DNA from: Linnemannia hyalina
Lineage: Eukaryota; Mortierellomycota; Mortierellomycetes; Mortierellales; Mortierellaceae
Assembly: GCA_019671135.1 (NCBI GenBank)
Contig: JAHRHY010000019.1
Span: 992,001-1,056,000, forward strand
DNA length: 64,000 bases
Direction of reading: 5' to 3'
Shown here piece after piece: positions 1 to 13,762 of this stretch. Both the position numbers and the translations under genes were made by a program. The notes under the pieces are model-generated. The model saw only the letters and a program-made list of their open reading frames with translations. It did no database searches and had not been told where the DNA came from. How positions within the stretch are numbered: the first letter of the stretch is position 1; every line of letters begins with the position of its first letter.

Positions 1-1018
1 AGTCTCCGCCCAAATGGCCGCCCATCGTTAGTCGTTATGTTGCTTGTTTTTCTTTCCTTGAACAGAACCTGCATGAATTGGAAAGGAGCATTTTTCATCC
101 CTCTTACCTTCGTGAGCCCTCTTTTTCTCCTCTCCCTATCCTGTCAGCTTAGTCTCTTTCCTTTGTGCATTCATTGTAGGGAAATGGATGTTGTGGTAAA
201 GAACATTGACCTTTCGTTCGACCCACGTGTATGTCTTTCTCGTGTTGGTTCTGTTCCATGTCGTCGTTTGTGTCCTGTCTTATCCATTCGTCCTGCTGCC
301 CTGCGCTTGTGCCCCTTTTATGCTTCTTGTTGGCTTTTGTACTTTTTGTCTCAACAAGAATATTAGAGGAGTTCAGTGATATGAAATGGAGATGAGAAAG
401 ATCGAAAAGTAAGGTTTTAATCGATCGTGTGACGTGCCCTGAAGAGGAAGAGAATCTATATGCGTATGCGCAGAGGCGGGGCGAAGGGAGAGGCAAGGTA
501 TGAAAAAGACAGGTTAGTCTACACCTGCCATGCCATTAACGGTCTTGAGGGCTGGTCCTGTACTGTGGGTGCAAAGATGACACCTCTTTGTTTCTTTGTT
601 TATGCTCTTTTTTTTTTTTGCTCGTGCTAAGGTGTACACGAACACAACAGAGGACAAAGGGAGAGGTCTGGCCTCGCCATGGCCACATTTCCGACTCGAC
701 CCTGGCTCAACTTTTTGTTTGTTTTCCTGATGGTTGACAGTGTTCGAAAAATAGTAAAGTTTTTTGTTCTTGATGGGATTGGATTGGCAGAGTTCTGAGA
801 AGCACAAGTGTATTCTTTTTTTGAAGGGAAGGGTACGAGAGCAAAAAGCGAACGAGCGGAACAAGAGAGAAGGAAATAGACAATTCTGATCAACAATGAG
901 AGAAGGGGAAGGATATGATAGACGAGAGCAATTCGGGTATCGAAAACCTTGATAGCTGGATCTTGAACACATAGCTGGATAACCCAGAGAGCGGGTGGGT
1001 GAGAGAAAGAAAGTAGCC

Positions 1019-1039
1019 AAAAAAAAAAAAAAAAAAAAA
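1019..1039. repeat. poly-A tract, 21 A
   Basis: An uninterrupted run of A, read directly. There is no adjacent retroelement-like open frame, so I treat it as a simple repeat. Confidence 0.9.
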
Positions 1040-4000
1040 GCAAACTTGGCTCTGACCATGGCCGATTTGCTCGTGCAATGTAATGCAATCAATGAATGTA
1101 CAGTATGCAAGTAAGGGTCGAGGGATAAACGGAACTGTCGTGTCGTTGTTGCGTTATTGCCGTTTCTTCGTAGCCCTTTTTTTTCTATCACCGACCGTCC
1201 CTTCTTTCCCTGTCAAATGTCAAAAAAAGATAAAACTGGAATGTATCCACCCTTTGTTCTTTTCTCGTCAAAATGCCATCCGATCGAAATGTACACTTGC
1301 CACAGGTGGTCCCTCAACCAGCCCTTTTTCCTTTCCTTCCTTTCCCATCCAACGTTCCTTTCATGCCAATGCTCATTCATGCCTCCCTCTATTTTGTTTT
1401 TTTGCTCCGTCGGTCGGCCGGTTGTTCGGCTCTGAGATTTAAAATTTTCGGATAATAGAAGCAGTTTGGCGTACCAGTCTGGGCGTACCTACTTTCCCTT
1501 CACCCCTTCAACCTTGACCGACAGAGGGACAGAATTGGCGTGCTGCTCATTCTAGCAGTAGATTTCGCCATATCCTTAATCTTCTTTTTTCATACTCTAT
1601 CCTTCCCTTCCTCACTCTCGGGCGCAAGGAGAAACCGGACTAGGAAAATAAAAAAACGACAGATGAACAGCAATAATGAACACAACGCATGAGGGATAAA
1701 CTCAATGTGCATCGCATCATTGTTGTTGTCTTGTGAAAAAAATAATCGAAGGCGTGCGACGATCAGTGTGAAGAGAAAAATGAAATACTCCGAATGGAGG
1801 GATTGGAGAGGTTAGGCTGGGTCGAGCTTCAATCTGCTTCCAACCGTCGTACGCTCATTTTCCAGTCTTCCCGCACGTTTTCGACTCTATTCAGATGGGA
1901 TATGATGTGAGTTTCCTCCTATCCTATCGGCTATTTCTTTTTCTCCCTGAAGATGCTTATTCCTGTTTGTATTCGTGTAATCAAGCTTTTTGGACAAGTT
2001 CACACTTTCGTTTGTCCATCTAACCCTCAACTCAAACAAATGATGTTTCAAGGTGGTTAAGTAAATAGGTGGATAAGTGAGTGCGCGTGAGTAGCTGATG
2101 GTAGGCGGAAATGTAAAATGCGTGGCTCACCTCCACCTTCACTCCACCTCTCCGTTCATCTATCCTTCCCTCACCACCACTTTTTATTCGTGAACGAGCA
2201 AAGCAAGCGCGTGTATAGTCGGTCGATTGTCCACCAAAACAAACAATGAAACAAAGAGGCTGGTTGGCTAGCTATAATAATTTCCAAAACGCTCACCTCC
2301 TCCTCATCATCATCATCATTCTCAACCCTCTCAAACCCGTTCAAGCTTAGATGCGTGCTCCATGCTGCTCATTGGACATAAAAAACAAACAATGCATGAC
2401 ACCCCCGCCCCCTTTTTTTACTTCAAACGAAATCGCCTTTTGGCCGCTTTCCTTTTTTCGATGATCCACATCGCCGTAAAACTATCTTTTGTTTGTTTTT
2501 TATTTTATTTTCTGAGCGTATGAGCGTTGCGCTGTTGTGAGAGGGTGAATGTCGTGTTTAGAGGAAGGTGGACCCACAAAAGGCAGGTGGAGTCGTTTGT
2601 CGCTATGGTTTGTGTATCTCTGATATGACTGGTGAACCTTGCAGAGCAAGGGATGGCATAGAAGGAAGGAAAGTACTATGGAGAAGGTTGGACGGGGTGT
2701 AAAAAGTGTAGGCGTGACAAGAATAAGGAGCTGCAAACTTAGCGAATTGAAAAGGGGGAGGGCGCCAAAGGGAAATAACAAAATGCTCCGGTCCAATCTT
2801 CCTTGCAGATTGACCCCTCGTTCGTTGTGCTTGCGCTGTGAGAGGATGGAACGACGCGACGAACTTCCCCTTCTCCAGGCACGAGATTGAAAGTCGTGAT
2901 CGTTGTGGAAGGTGGAAGGAGGAACTAAGAAAAGTGAAGAACCAACCAACTTTATTCTGTATTCCGCTCTGTTTTCTTTTTGCATTAGGAGGTTTTTTTG
3001 ATTAACTGACTGACTATCCTTCAAAACTGCCTGCGCATCGGCCAGATGGAACAAACGAAAAGACTAGTTTGTGGATGGTTGAACAAGAGGGAGGGAAGGA
3101 AGGAAGAAAGTAGCTTCCACCTTTCGGGCATTTGATTGTTGGATAGACGGAAGTGTTTGTGAGCAGAACCCATTTTTTTCCTCCTCTTTTTCGCGATGGC
3201 CAATCGATAACACAACATCAACCATAACTTAACAAAGAAAGACGATGGGTTATTGATGGATAACGTGTTTTCTTTTGGGGTTTAGTTTTACCCAACCGTC
3301 AGACTATCATGCTTATCGTTCAGGTTTCCAGTGGTTAACCGAGTGCAAAGGATAGGGGTTCGTTGGCTGTCCTGTCATGCCAAATACTTGTCGACAAGGG
3401 GTGCGTGTGTCTGTTGTTTATTGCTCGTCAAAGGTGGAGGTGAAGATGACAACAACAACAACAAAAGGAATCCATTCGACCTTGTCCACAAAATATTCCC
3501 GTCCAATCGTTTTTTTTATGTGGCACTTTATTTGACAAAGGCAGGGCGTAGTCAAACAAAATGGTCAACGGCAACAACCCATCTCGCATGGTCCTGTAGT
3601 CGGGAAAAAGGATTACATTAATTTCCATCTCTGTCAGCTTTCTTCCGTCCTTCTTTTGTTTGTAATTGTTTTTGTTTTTTTTGGGACCAAACGAAACCCC
3701 CGGATAGCCTTTCTTTCAACGCCATTAGCAAACGAAACATATACACTAAACAAAAAAAGGTGATGAAGAAGTAAAAGGAAGGAGAGCCTATCATCCATGC
3801 CGCCAAAACATGACTCGTCCGTTTTCTCTCTCGTTTTATCCTATCCTGTCCGAATACAGGCACACGACTCTAGCATGTTTTCTCTATCTTTCTCTATCCC
3901 TGAGCCAAATTTTCGATGGCCAATGGGTGTATTGAAGGAAAAAAATAGCCCAATTATTACTTGACGGAGAAACCCCTGGTAGTATTCACGTTTTTGACTT

Positions 4001-6141
4001 TCTAAGGTAGGGACCTGGAAACTTGAATAAAAAGATGGCAGAGAAAGGGAGAGGTGACGGACTGAAGGGTCTAGATGGTTTGAGCTTACCGGAGCAGGAT
4101 AAAGATGCGCGGGAAAGCGACTCGTTATGCTAATCCTAGATTTTTTCTTGCGTTTAAGCAGGGAAGCCAAAGGGAGGTGATTGGAGGGAGGGAGGCAAGA
4201 AGCAATCGAATGAATGAATGAAGGGAGTGGGGTGATCGGAGAAATATCAAATAAAAACGAGGGTGGGTGCAGTGCATACACATATAGAAATAAACGATCA
4301 CAAAATGAACAAAACGTCTCTTGGCTTTGCGATTATGGCAGCCGTCTCTGTGTATGTCAAGCAAAAATCCGATCGCAAGAAAATAAAGGGGTTGGGTGGA
4401 GGATATGAACTATGGAGGTTGGACAATGATGAAAGAAAGGAAGTGAATGACTGTCAGGGGCTCTATTGTCCACAACGGCATTTGGCTAAGAGTGTATCAG
4501 AACATGCAACCTTGAGCATTAGCAAAGATGAGGGTACGATGGAGGAGTGTCTTTGGATATGTTTCTAGACTCAAAAGATGGATACCCTCCCGGCTGCAAA
4601 AAAAGGGCTACACTTGATGGGACAGTTTGTACATACAAGAGAGATCTACTCGCACCGGATTGGATCTCATGTTATTGTTTCGGGGGACAATAGGAGAGTA
4701 GGTCAGACATCTAAGCCCACTTACGACAGTCGCCAGGTCGAACTCTGCAAACGACGGAGCTTGCTAGGATCTCTGCTGGACCTGAACTTGTTGAACCGGA
4801 TGGACGCACACGCATCCAATCTGTTCAAAAGGAGATATAATAGAACGACATTCGCAGCCGCAAAACAAAACTGTGAAGGTGTTTATCGGACGGTCGGGCA
4901 TTTTTTTTTCTTGTTCTGATTACTGCGTTTTGCGGTTGATGATTCGTTCTATCTTTAAACCAACGCGTTCATTCGATTGTCTCCCCTCTTCGATTGCTTC
5001 TTTCTCTTGTCCCCCTTCTTGGTAAGCTCGAACGGACGGACGGACGGACGATCATTCTTTTATTATCTTTATTTATTTTCGCTATTTGTCCGAACACTAC
5101 TCTCTCTCCATCGGATCGAAGTACGCAATAACAAATACATTGGGTGAGAAGGGATCCCATCATCATCATACCATCCTCTTCCATCATCGATGAGTGAGCA
5201 TATGGAAATAAAATGAACATCTAATTGAAATAAGGAAAATGGCTGAGCATGAAGACAAGAGTAGGGCAGGGTAGTGAAGGACTTTGTAAAAGCCAATCGG
5301 AAAGAACCCAAAAAAATATAGGCTGTCGATTGTTTTTAGGGTGTGTTTTTTTGTGCTGTTATGACTGATGTGTGTGTTTGTACAGCGTGCGACGTATATC
5401 CGTTTGGCTTGTATTCTTTTTTTCTTCATCTCTGGGATTCTTTTACTCACTCGCCCACGCATATGAAATAGCTCTCGTCGCAATAAGGGTCGTGGGTAGC
5501 TGCTTCCTTGTAACAACAACAAGAAAAGCAAGCACCTAAGAATATCTTGTTTTTTTGACCTCAATTGATTTACTTTTGTCCAATTGGTGGAGCTTAGGTC
5601 TTCGCTTTCTTTCCCCTTTGTTGTTAGTCTTCCCAGCGATGCAAGTGAGGGAAAGAAGAACCTTGTTTGTGAGGAGTCACCTTTTTGATGGTTCTTCTTT
5701 GTGTCGACTACGGAGGAGATTGGAGAATGGGATGGGGTTGGAAAGAAAGAAAGAAAGAGAACGAGAAGGATCTTTTGGTTGAGGTTGGTGATGATGTCTC
5801 TCTTTTATGTGTCGACTTTATGTATGGTATGTTTTGGTTTGCATCAATCTCTCCAAAATAGAGAAAAGAAAAATTCGCATCCATCGAAACAAATACCAAA
5901 AGACAATGAGAAGAAAGGAAGGAATGACGATGGGACAGATGGGTGGGAAGGGAGGGAGGATAGCGAGAACGTGGGGCGGAGGAAACATTTTAAACATTGT
6001 TAGTACCCAAGTCAAAAAATAGAATACTCTGCGGCAAGCACAGAGTCGAGCGGCAAGATGATGACTACAGGACTAAATGTCCCTGTTTTCCATATTCATT
6101 TTTTTTGAGGAGTACAACAGAGCAACACCCTGTTCATCTCT

Positions 6142-6144
<3 letters not shown>

Positions 6145-6173
<29 letters not shown>
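6145..6173. repeat. poly-T tract, 29 T
   Basis: An uninterrupted run of T preceded by a short CT-rich stretch. It is a simple homopolymer with no evidence of a flanking element. Confidence 0.9.
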
Positions 6174-6865
6174 CTTACTCCTACTTTCTTACTTCTAGTG
6201 TTTTTTATATCCCCGGATAGAAGGTAGAAAAGAAAGAGAAAAAAGGAAGAAAGAAAGGTGCAGGATTTGATGAGCCTAGTGGTGTCAGTTGGAGGTGCAT
6301 GGCTGGCAGGGGTATATGGATGCTTATGATGAAGAGTACATGAAGTCTCCGAGAGAAGTATATAGGAAGGGATCTGAGTCAAGTGATGCTCATTTCTATT
6401 GCTATGGTCCAACTTCAAAGGTAAGAAGAAAGAATAAGAAAGAAGAAGACACACACACGCCCTCAAAACACCGCATTGGAGCTACACCTTATTCGAGTAA
6501 GAGTAATAGTAAGAAAGGAGTCTAATTCAATTGATCACCCATCACTTATGATGTATGGTGTAGGTATGGACATGGTAAGACGAATCACTAGTAAGACATC
6601 AGTTCACAAGAGCAAGAGAATAGCAAACAACGATGACAGAGAGACGATGACAATGCGAGCGAAGCATAGGAGGAAACAACAAAAAACATCCGGCATAGTC
6701 AGTTGCAATGGAATAGATTACAAAGAGTAAACAATAATGTCATTTTTTTTAATTCTCCTTGGGATCACTATTGAATAGCAAGAGTGAGAGTGATTGAATC
6801 GATCAATTGGTATTTTGACTCGGTGGAGGCACACACTTCCAAATAATTTCCGCGAAGGGTGCGTG

Positions 6866-6868
<3 letters not shown>

Positions 6869-6900
<32 letters not shown>
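6869..6900. repeat. (TG)16 microsatellite
   Basis: A perfect dinucleotide run about 1.8 kb upstream of the zinc-cluster regulator, just before the C/T-rich leader begins. Confidence 0.95.
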
Positions 6901-6902
<2 letters not shown>

Positions 6903-6959
6903 AGGGTCAAGAAGGGCAAGACAGACAGGTGAATGGTGTCCCTACAGCACTGAACCCTC

Positions 6960-8651
6960 TCTTCCTCTGTGAATATTTACTCCACTGTTCCAACCCTCAT
7001 TTCAATTCTTTCTTCCTTTCTTCTCCTTTCCTTCTTTCTTCTCTTTCCAACTCTTTTCTCACTCTTACTCTCCTTTGTGTCCCTACTCCCTTCCCTCCTT
7101 TTAAGCTCTTTACCATACAACCCTTTCTGCGCACTCCTTTCACCCTCTCTCTCTCTCGCTCTCTCTCTCGCACTCCTCCTCTGTTTGCTTACTTCCTCCT
7201 GCGCACTTGCCCGCTCTTCTTCCTCATTCACTCTTCTTCCTCACACATACACAAATCATTCCAACAGCAAACACCACTTCATTTCACGACCTTGATTCTC
7301 CAACAAGCCAACAAGCACTTCCTCCGACATTCTCTTTCACTTGCCACCAACTAATAGCACTCTTAAGCACAACAAAACTCCTTTGACTCCTTCCAATCCC
7401 CCCCTCTTTCCTCACACTCATATACATTTTCTCCTCCCATCCAGCCAATTCAACTATCAACACCACATTTCCTCTTCGTTCTTCTTGCCACACCCCACTC
7501 ACTCATAAGGTATGAATAATAGGAAAAAGAGTCAAAATTCAGCCAACCAGTGTCTTCACCTTCAATACCCCTGCCATCGTCACTTCCTTCAGCACTACAA
7601 GCAAGCATCTTTTGTATCCTCTATACCACGTACCTCTCCACCTCACTCTACTCCACTCCACTCACCCGACTTGTTCTTCCCCCCCGTCTGAACTCTTTTT
7701 TTTTATTCTCCTTCCCAGACAACGGTCTTCCTTCCTTACACCCCTTCTCGTTCTCTTGTCGCTCCTTCTATCCCTCACCTTCCTTCGTACTTGTATCTAC
7801 ACCGCCATCTCTATTTCATCACTCATACACTCCCACCTAACCTTCATCAACACGCTCTCTCTCTCAGTTCCTTCTCGTCATCAACCTCCTTTTTTTAAAC
7901 TCTTTGTCCTCGACCGCGTTCTGTTCATACATCCCCGAACTTTTTTTGGAATCATTCCTCTCCGTCTTCTCAATCCAACAAAACACATATTCATACAACA
8001 AAAAGGGCCTTCTCTCTCTTTCTCTCTCTTGTGTAAATACCAACAACAACAAGCAACGATAAAACTTGTTCTCCGGCAAACTGGAGCCACGCCTTTCTTT
8101 CTTTGCTTCTGTGCTTTTCATATCCATCCACCCCTTCTCCTTTTTTTCCTTTAATCCTCGTTTTTATCTTTTTTTTTTGGGATTGTTTGTACATGCTTAT
8201 TTTTTTTGCCTTATTCCTTGTTCCTTTTTCACAACACCTCTCTCACCCTCTCCTCTTTTTTTTACTCCACTCTCCATCCCTCATTTTGCTCCTTCTCGCC
8301 TCCCTCCTTTTTTTTTGTTAATTCCTTGCAACTTGGTGTTTTTTATTTTCCTTGGCTTGTGTTTTGCACACAACCGTCGCTCAGTTTGTCGTTTTGTTTT
8401 TCGTTGTTTTTATTTACATGTGTCCTAGTCCTATTTTTTTGTATGTTTTAATTCTCCGGCGTGGCACACCCTCTCTCCCACTCACATACATATCGCATAC
8501 AGCACCTCTTCTTCCCTTTTGTATCCTTTTGACATATTTCTTCCGACCCTACAGCTCTCTCATTCCCTCTTACTTATTGACTAACCGACCGCCTGCTTGC
8601 ATACATACACGGATCCACTAGAGTCCTCCTCCCCTCCTTGTTCACAAGCGC
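6960..8651 (+). promoter_or_regulatory. long C/T-rich leader of the zinc-cluster regulator
   Basis: About 1.7 kb that is strongly pyrimidine-rich on the sense strand and runs into the start codon at 8652. Similar but shorter C/T-rich leaders precede most other genes here, on whichever strand is the sense strand. A possible 5' leader splice donor (AAG then GTATGA) lies at about 7510, so part of this may be a spliced 5' UTR. That is inference, and no transcription start can be placed. Confidence 0.45.
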
Positions 8652-11600
8652 ATGTCGACCACACCATACATGATGGACCCAGAGTCACTCCATCACGACT
8701 CGGCTCCCATGCGGCCTCATCCCGCAGCCCACCACCCTTCTTCCTCCTCTTCAGACCCCACAACCATGTCTGCCGCCGTCCCACTTCACCCACATCCCGT
8801 CGCAAGAATCAAATCCACCAAAGCACACGTCCCCAGCGCTTGCATCAACTGCAAAAAGGCCCACTTGGCCTGTGATCGTAAGTCTCTTCTCTACTCCATC
8901 ACTTCATACTTCCTCTCCGCGGTTGCACAAGACGCTGTTTAAGGTCGGTGTTGAACGTGCGTCCTTTACAACAGGGCGTGCTACTGGACGACCAGCCTTC
9001 GCTGTTCACCCAAGACCCTTTTTTGCTCACAAACGTCTTCCACTCACCCCACGCCACAATACTGACGCGCACCACCACACCACCCAGCTATCCGTCCATC
9101 ATGCCATCCACACCATCAACATCGCCACCCCTTTTCGCTATTGTCCGAGTTCCCCTCCCCCCTTTCCGATTCAAATCAGTATCATCTCCCCTCCCTCTTT
9201 CCTGTTTCTTTCAAGGAGGACCAAAAAAAGAAAGAACTGTCCGGCTAATTCCGTCAGCTACGTGGGGTTGATGATGCCTAGGGCGATGAAGACAAGGGCG
9301 ATGGTCCAAGTGAGAAAAAGAGAAAGGAGATATACGAGAGGACGCGCAAGTGGCGTTGACAGACACGGACAAAAAAAGGACAATGAGCCGTAAACAGATG
9401 TTTACACTCTCACCCAAATATGTCCCTGGAATCCACATTGCCTATCTCGGTTCATTTCTCATTTTTTTGTTGTGTATTTTCGCTCAACGTATATTTTCGA
9501 TTGCTTTCAGGTCTTTTTGCGATGACGATGACGATCGTGGTGGACACTTGACAAGGAGAGAAATACAAAAAAATGATGTCGGGCGGATGGGAAAGAGGAT
9601 CGAAGGATGATTGGCGTCGGCCTTCAAAGAACGATCGGACCCTGGGGATCAACGTGTTGGTTCTGCTCCCTTCACTTCCTCTTGCTTCTCACCCACATAC
9701 GGTTCGGGACCTCGGCTTTATTTACTCCATCTGGTCCTTGATTTGTTCCATCTTCCCCTCTCTGTCGCCATTTGCGCAATTGTTGCTCACTGGGGATGTG
9801 TGCTTTCTGGGCTTATTTTGGTTCTCGTTCATATTATCACTCGCCATCCAATGGCGCACTTTAGACGATGCAGCTATTTCTCCTTGCACCCTCTCTCTCC
9901 TACCCTTCATTTTTCTCTCCTTCGGGACTCTCCCAAATGAAATTGCGTGTTTTTTTTCTTTTCTTTCTCTCTCTGTCACTCTGTACTCCTAAAGAAAAAC
10001 ATGAATGAAGAGCGAACATTGAGAAGGGGCATGGACTCAATTTTGGTCCAATTCGTTCTCACGGTCCGATTCCTCCAATATTTTTTGTTGTGGTGGATGT
10101 TGTCTTGTGTTTCCAACTTTTTTTGTTTATTTTCGTTCAATGGTTCGTGCTTATTTCTCACGCCGAACGGGCAGGATAACAAGGAGAAAGAGTCAAAGGA
10201 AACGGGTGGCCCCGGACAGGTGCTAACGGCGTAGAGGACTTAATTCCTTGAAGAGAAATGTGTTGTGGAGGATTATTTATCTATTCACGAGGGATGTATT
10301 TGTTTCTCATTTTCTTTTGCAACGACACGCTGCAACTATAATTGCGAAGGTTTTTAGTCTTCTTTGTCATTGTGGATTGCATTGGGGATATTTTCTCATC
10401 CTTGTTGTTGTTGACAAGGGTTGCATTGTTTGTTTTATTTGCCCCTTCTTGTTTGTTGCTCACTTTTCATCTCCTTCTGTTTGGACTGGCAAGCTGCAGC
10501 CAATCCACGCGGGTATCAATCGATTTCTGGATGTGTTCCTATTGGCCAGCCACCCACACGACATACATGTTCACACATACCCTCCAAACACGCACACACA
10601 ACAACAACGACAAGCAATACCCAAACACCACGCTCTCGACCCACCAAATCCATTCTACCCACTAATCCATATCATCTCAAGATCCACTTGTCTTCTGCCT
10701 CTGCTCCTACTTCCGCCCTTTTGTCACTCTCTCGACTGGGCCATCATTTCGCACATATTTCATCGCAACGTTTGTATCGCATCTAACGCCTCTAGCCTCT
10801 CTGTCTATTCCTGTTTTTTTTTTTGCTCAAATAGTTTCCCGCCCATGCAAACGTTGTGTTTCCGTAGGGAAGGACGATACCTGCCGCGATGTCGAGCACA
10901 AGAAGAGAGGCCGCCCAAAGTTGGTCGATAGAACCGTCGCTCTCGATGCCGTCGTCTGGGGTCCATCTGGCAAAGAAGGTGGTGCTCCTCTGGCCCCAAA
11001 GCCCCACACTGCCTCTTCAGCCCTCGCCAAGACTCGCGTCAAGGGCAAATACACAAAGTCAGCCAACTACAAGATGCCTAAAAAGGCCACACTCAGCGCC
11101 AAGTATGTTCCGCCACTGCTATTTTCTTATCAACATATCATGGTCTGTTGTGTCACTCCAGGTCACGCATGCTAACGCGCACACTTGTGTCCTTGCATAC
11201 CTTGCTGTTCTTAGGATGTCCAATGGTTCAACCGATGCTTTCCCCATTCACCACACCAACCCTGTTCCCGGTGATGCCATGGTAATAACCACTACTACCA
11301 ACTGTGTTTTTTCTCCACTGTCGCCTTTCGCGTTTTCGACCTTTCTTCCTAACGCCTGTTTGCTTATTTAATTGTCCCTCTTGCAACAGGCGCGCCCTTC
11401 ATCCTATCCAAATCAAGACCACGAACGGTCATCCTCATCATTGTCGTACCGTTCCCATCAGCCCTCGGCTCAGGGTTACCAGAGTCGCCCACTCTCGCTT
11501 CATTCAGAGCCACCGCTGCCGTCGGACCACCAAGACTCATTCAGTTACCCTCCCTCATACCCACCCTCCAGCCATCAAGTCAAGCGGCCACAAGAGATGT

Positions 11601-13762
11601 ACACCAGCCCGAGCACTTCACCTTTGGCAACTGTTTTCTTGACCATGGACTTGATCTGCGCCCGAGTGTCAGACGAGTCACAGGCCCTTTGGGGCTACCA
11701 CCCCCACGATATCAGCCACAAGACTCTCTACTCGATCATTGCCAGCGAGGACCAGAGCAAGGTGAGGGGCCTGCTTGCAACCATCCGCGACGCAGTCTTC
11801 TCTGCCGTCGCACCGAACTCCCCCCAGCGCCTCTCCGACTACTCCTTCCTGGAGTCATCCTCCCCCGTCTTTTACCAGAACCGTCCAGGGATCATGTCCT
11901 CGAGTGCACCGGGCTCGAACGAATACTCGGACGTGGTCCGTGTTTGCCACGCTGACGGCGGATCGAGCATGTTCAGCATCCGCATGTATGTCGGAGGTGG
12001 ATTGGGAACAGATCTTATTCGGGGACTCAACCTCGAACATGCCTATGTCGTCTGCATCATGGCCCAGCATACCCCTCCCCCTACTCCCTCCACCTTCAAT
12101 GATCATCCGCGGTCGAGCGAACGCCACTCACTCGAGGACACCCGAGCAACCCTGTACAGCCATACCCAACCCTCCCGTTCAGCCGATTCGCCCTACGCCA
12201 GACAGCAGCCATTGCAGCAGCGTTTTCCTCCAATGGAGCCCCTGGGTAGCTCTCATACTATGGACAAGATTTCGTTGCCTCCAATCATGACAAGGCCTTC
12301 GTCCACGACTCAGTCGCCATCTCTTTCTTCGCCATCTGCACCATCGCCTCTGAGCTCGAATAGCTCCAATAGCCGTCCTCCCTTGTCTTTGGGCTCTTCT
12401 GCTCCCAGTACCCCCTTCTCGAGTTCCTCTCTTTCCTCCTACACTGTGCCTCTGGGCAAGCCATCACACTCCTCCACCCTCCCATCCTTCCGCACCGGTC
12501 CTCTTCACACCGCCCGCTGGTTGTTTGACCCTGAACCCTTTGGAGGTTCGAGTCACACGGGTCCAAGTGCGTCGAGCCATCGGTTGCCCACAGTCTTTGC
12601 AGAGTCGTTCCGCTCGATCTCAGCTCCCATGGGTGGTTTCGGTGTGTCAAAGTACCTCAACCGGTCAGAGCCCACACCTTCGTTCGGCAATATCAGACGT
12701 CACCAACTGCCGTTGCCATCGGCTCTACAGTCAGCCCAGTCCGCCAATTCTGATGCCAGCCAACGCACGCCCAGGTCGCTCCAGAGAGACCTGTCAACAT
12801 CGTCCTTTGGTGCCTCGTTTGCTTCGCGATCTCCCCCATCAATGAAGCGACCTTTGGCTGACATGGCGGATAGTCAGGATCGTAATCGCGACATTGACAA
12901 CCGTCACCAAGATCACCATCAGCACCAAGGATCTCGCTCCAGCATAGGTTCGAGCGCGTCATCGATGTCTTTGGTCAGCTCAACACGCCCCAGCTACACA
13001 TCGAGTATCAAGATGGATTTGCAGAGCATGCCACCAGATCATCCTCCAGTCGACGCGTCGTCGGCAGGAGTGTGCCCTATTGTGCATGGATCGCAGCAGC
13101 GGGAGCGTGTTCAGTTGGCGCAAAAGATAGTCGGCCAGCCTGCTCGCGAGATCGATATGAGGGAGGAGAGTCAACGAACTGTTGAGACTGAGAAGGCATT
13201 CGTCTGCCGTTGGGCCAAGATAGGAGAGCAACAATGGTCAGAGTGCAAGGACAATGGACCATCAGGACATGACTGCCGGTCACCCTTGCCTACCCTTGGG
13301 TCATCCTATGATCGCGACCACGAGCGCGATATGGAGAATACTGTCGGACGGGATCGTGACAGTGAGGGGTCGATGTCTAAGGGCTACTTTGAGCAGGATC
13401 GGGGCTGCCCTGTGCGCCATCATTCTCAGAGCCCCGGAGGACAGACCTTTACGACCGAGCACCCCATGGGTCACTTTAATCCTCAGGGTGATGAACGTGG
13501 TTTGGGCATGATGCAGTTCAACACCAGCCCAAGGTCTCCTGGCGAGACTTACCCCCACCACAAGACACACAGTTCGTTGAGGCGGACAAGCAGTGTGGGT
13601 CGGTCATCGTTTATTGGGCGACCTAGCAAGGGGCCTGTGATCTGCTTGACTGGAGCTTGCGGAAGTGTTTGCCGCTGCTCTGGCGAGGATGAGGAAACGC
13701 GTGCCGTCAAAGCCATGGATGCTGCTCGGAAACGCATGAGCGTCCACTCCTTGCTCTGCTAA
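8652..13762 (+). CDS. Zn2Cys6 transcription factor with PAS-like region
   Basis: A predicted nuclear DNA-binding regulator of 977 aa. The model has four exons, 8652–8877, 10835–11102, 11215–11281 and 11390–13762, all joined in frame at GT–AG sites. The Zn(II)2Cys6 binuclear cluster spans C64, C67, C74, C80, C83 and C92, followed by a basic RGRPKL-type linker. Residues ~268–411 resemble a PAS fold, as in the AcuK/Ert1/Rds2 group of gluconeogenesis regulators, but the assignment to that group is only suggestive. The remainder is Ser/Pro/His-rich and probably disordered, ending in a short Cys-containing tail. The start is the first in-frame ATG before the cluster. The first intron is 1957 nt and cuts between the third and fourth Cys, which is very long for this window. 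It lies tandem to the Gln-rich gene downstream. Confidence 0.85.
8878..10834 (+). other. exceptionally long intron 1 of the zinc-cluster gene
   Basis: 1957 nt from a GTAAGT donor to an ATAG acceptor preceded by a T-rich tract. Other introns in the window are about 50–670 nt. The last third (about 10540–10720) turns rich in C and A and looks like the leader sequences of other genes, so an internal promoter is conceivable. No coding exon was found inside it. Confidence 0.7.

Larger units (their letters stand above)
1..6868. other. gene-poor region, no supported gene
   Basis: I see no convincing coding sequence on either strand. The open frames here are short, low in complexity and resemble no family I know, and no chain of exons with good splice sites is apparent. 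The stretch contains homopolymer runs, several C/T-rich and G/A-rich patches, and no tRNA-like B box. It probably includes distal upstream sequence of the zinc-cluster regulator that starts at 8652, and possibly the trailer of a gene outside the window. Confidence 0.5.

Noticed and set aside
4700..4780. Possible tRNA B box (GGTCGAACTC)
   Set aside because: It is one base short of the consensus, and no A box, anticodon stem or acceptor stem could be paired around it. No tRNA gene was found elsewhere either.
8878..10834. Several open frames inside the first intron of the zinc-cluster gene
   Set aside because: All are low-complexity pyrimidine-derived peptides, and the zinc cluster needs the two flanking exons to be joined directly.
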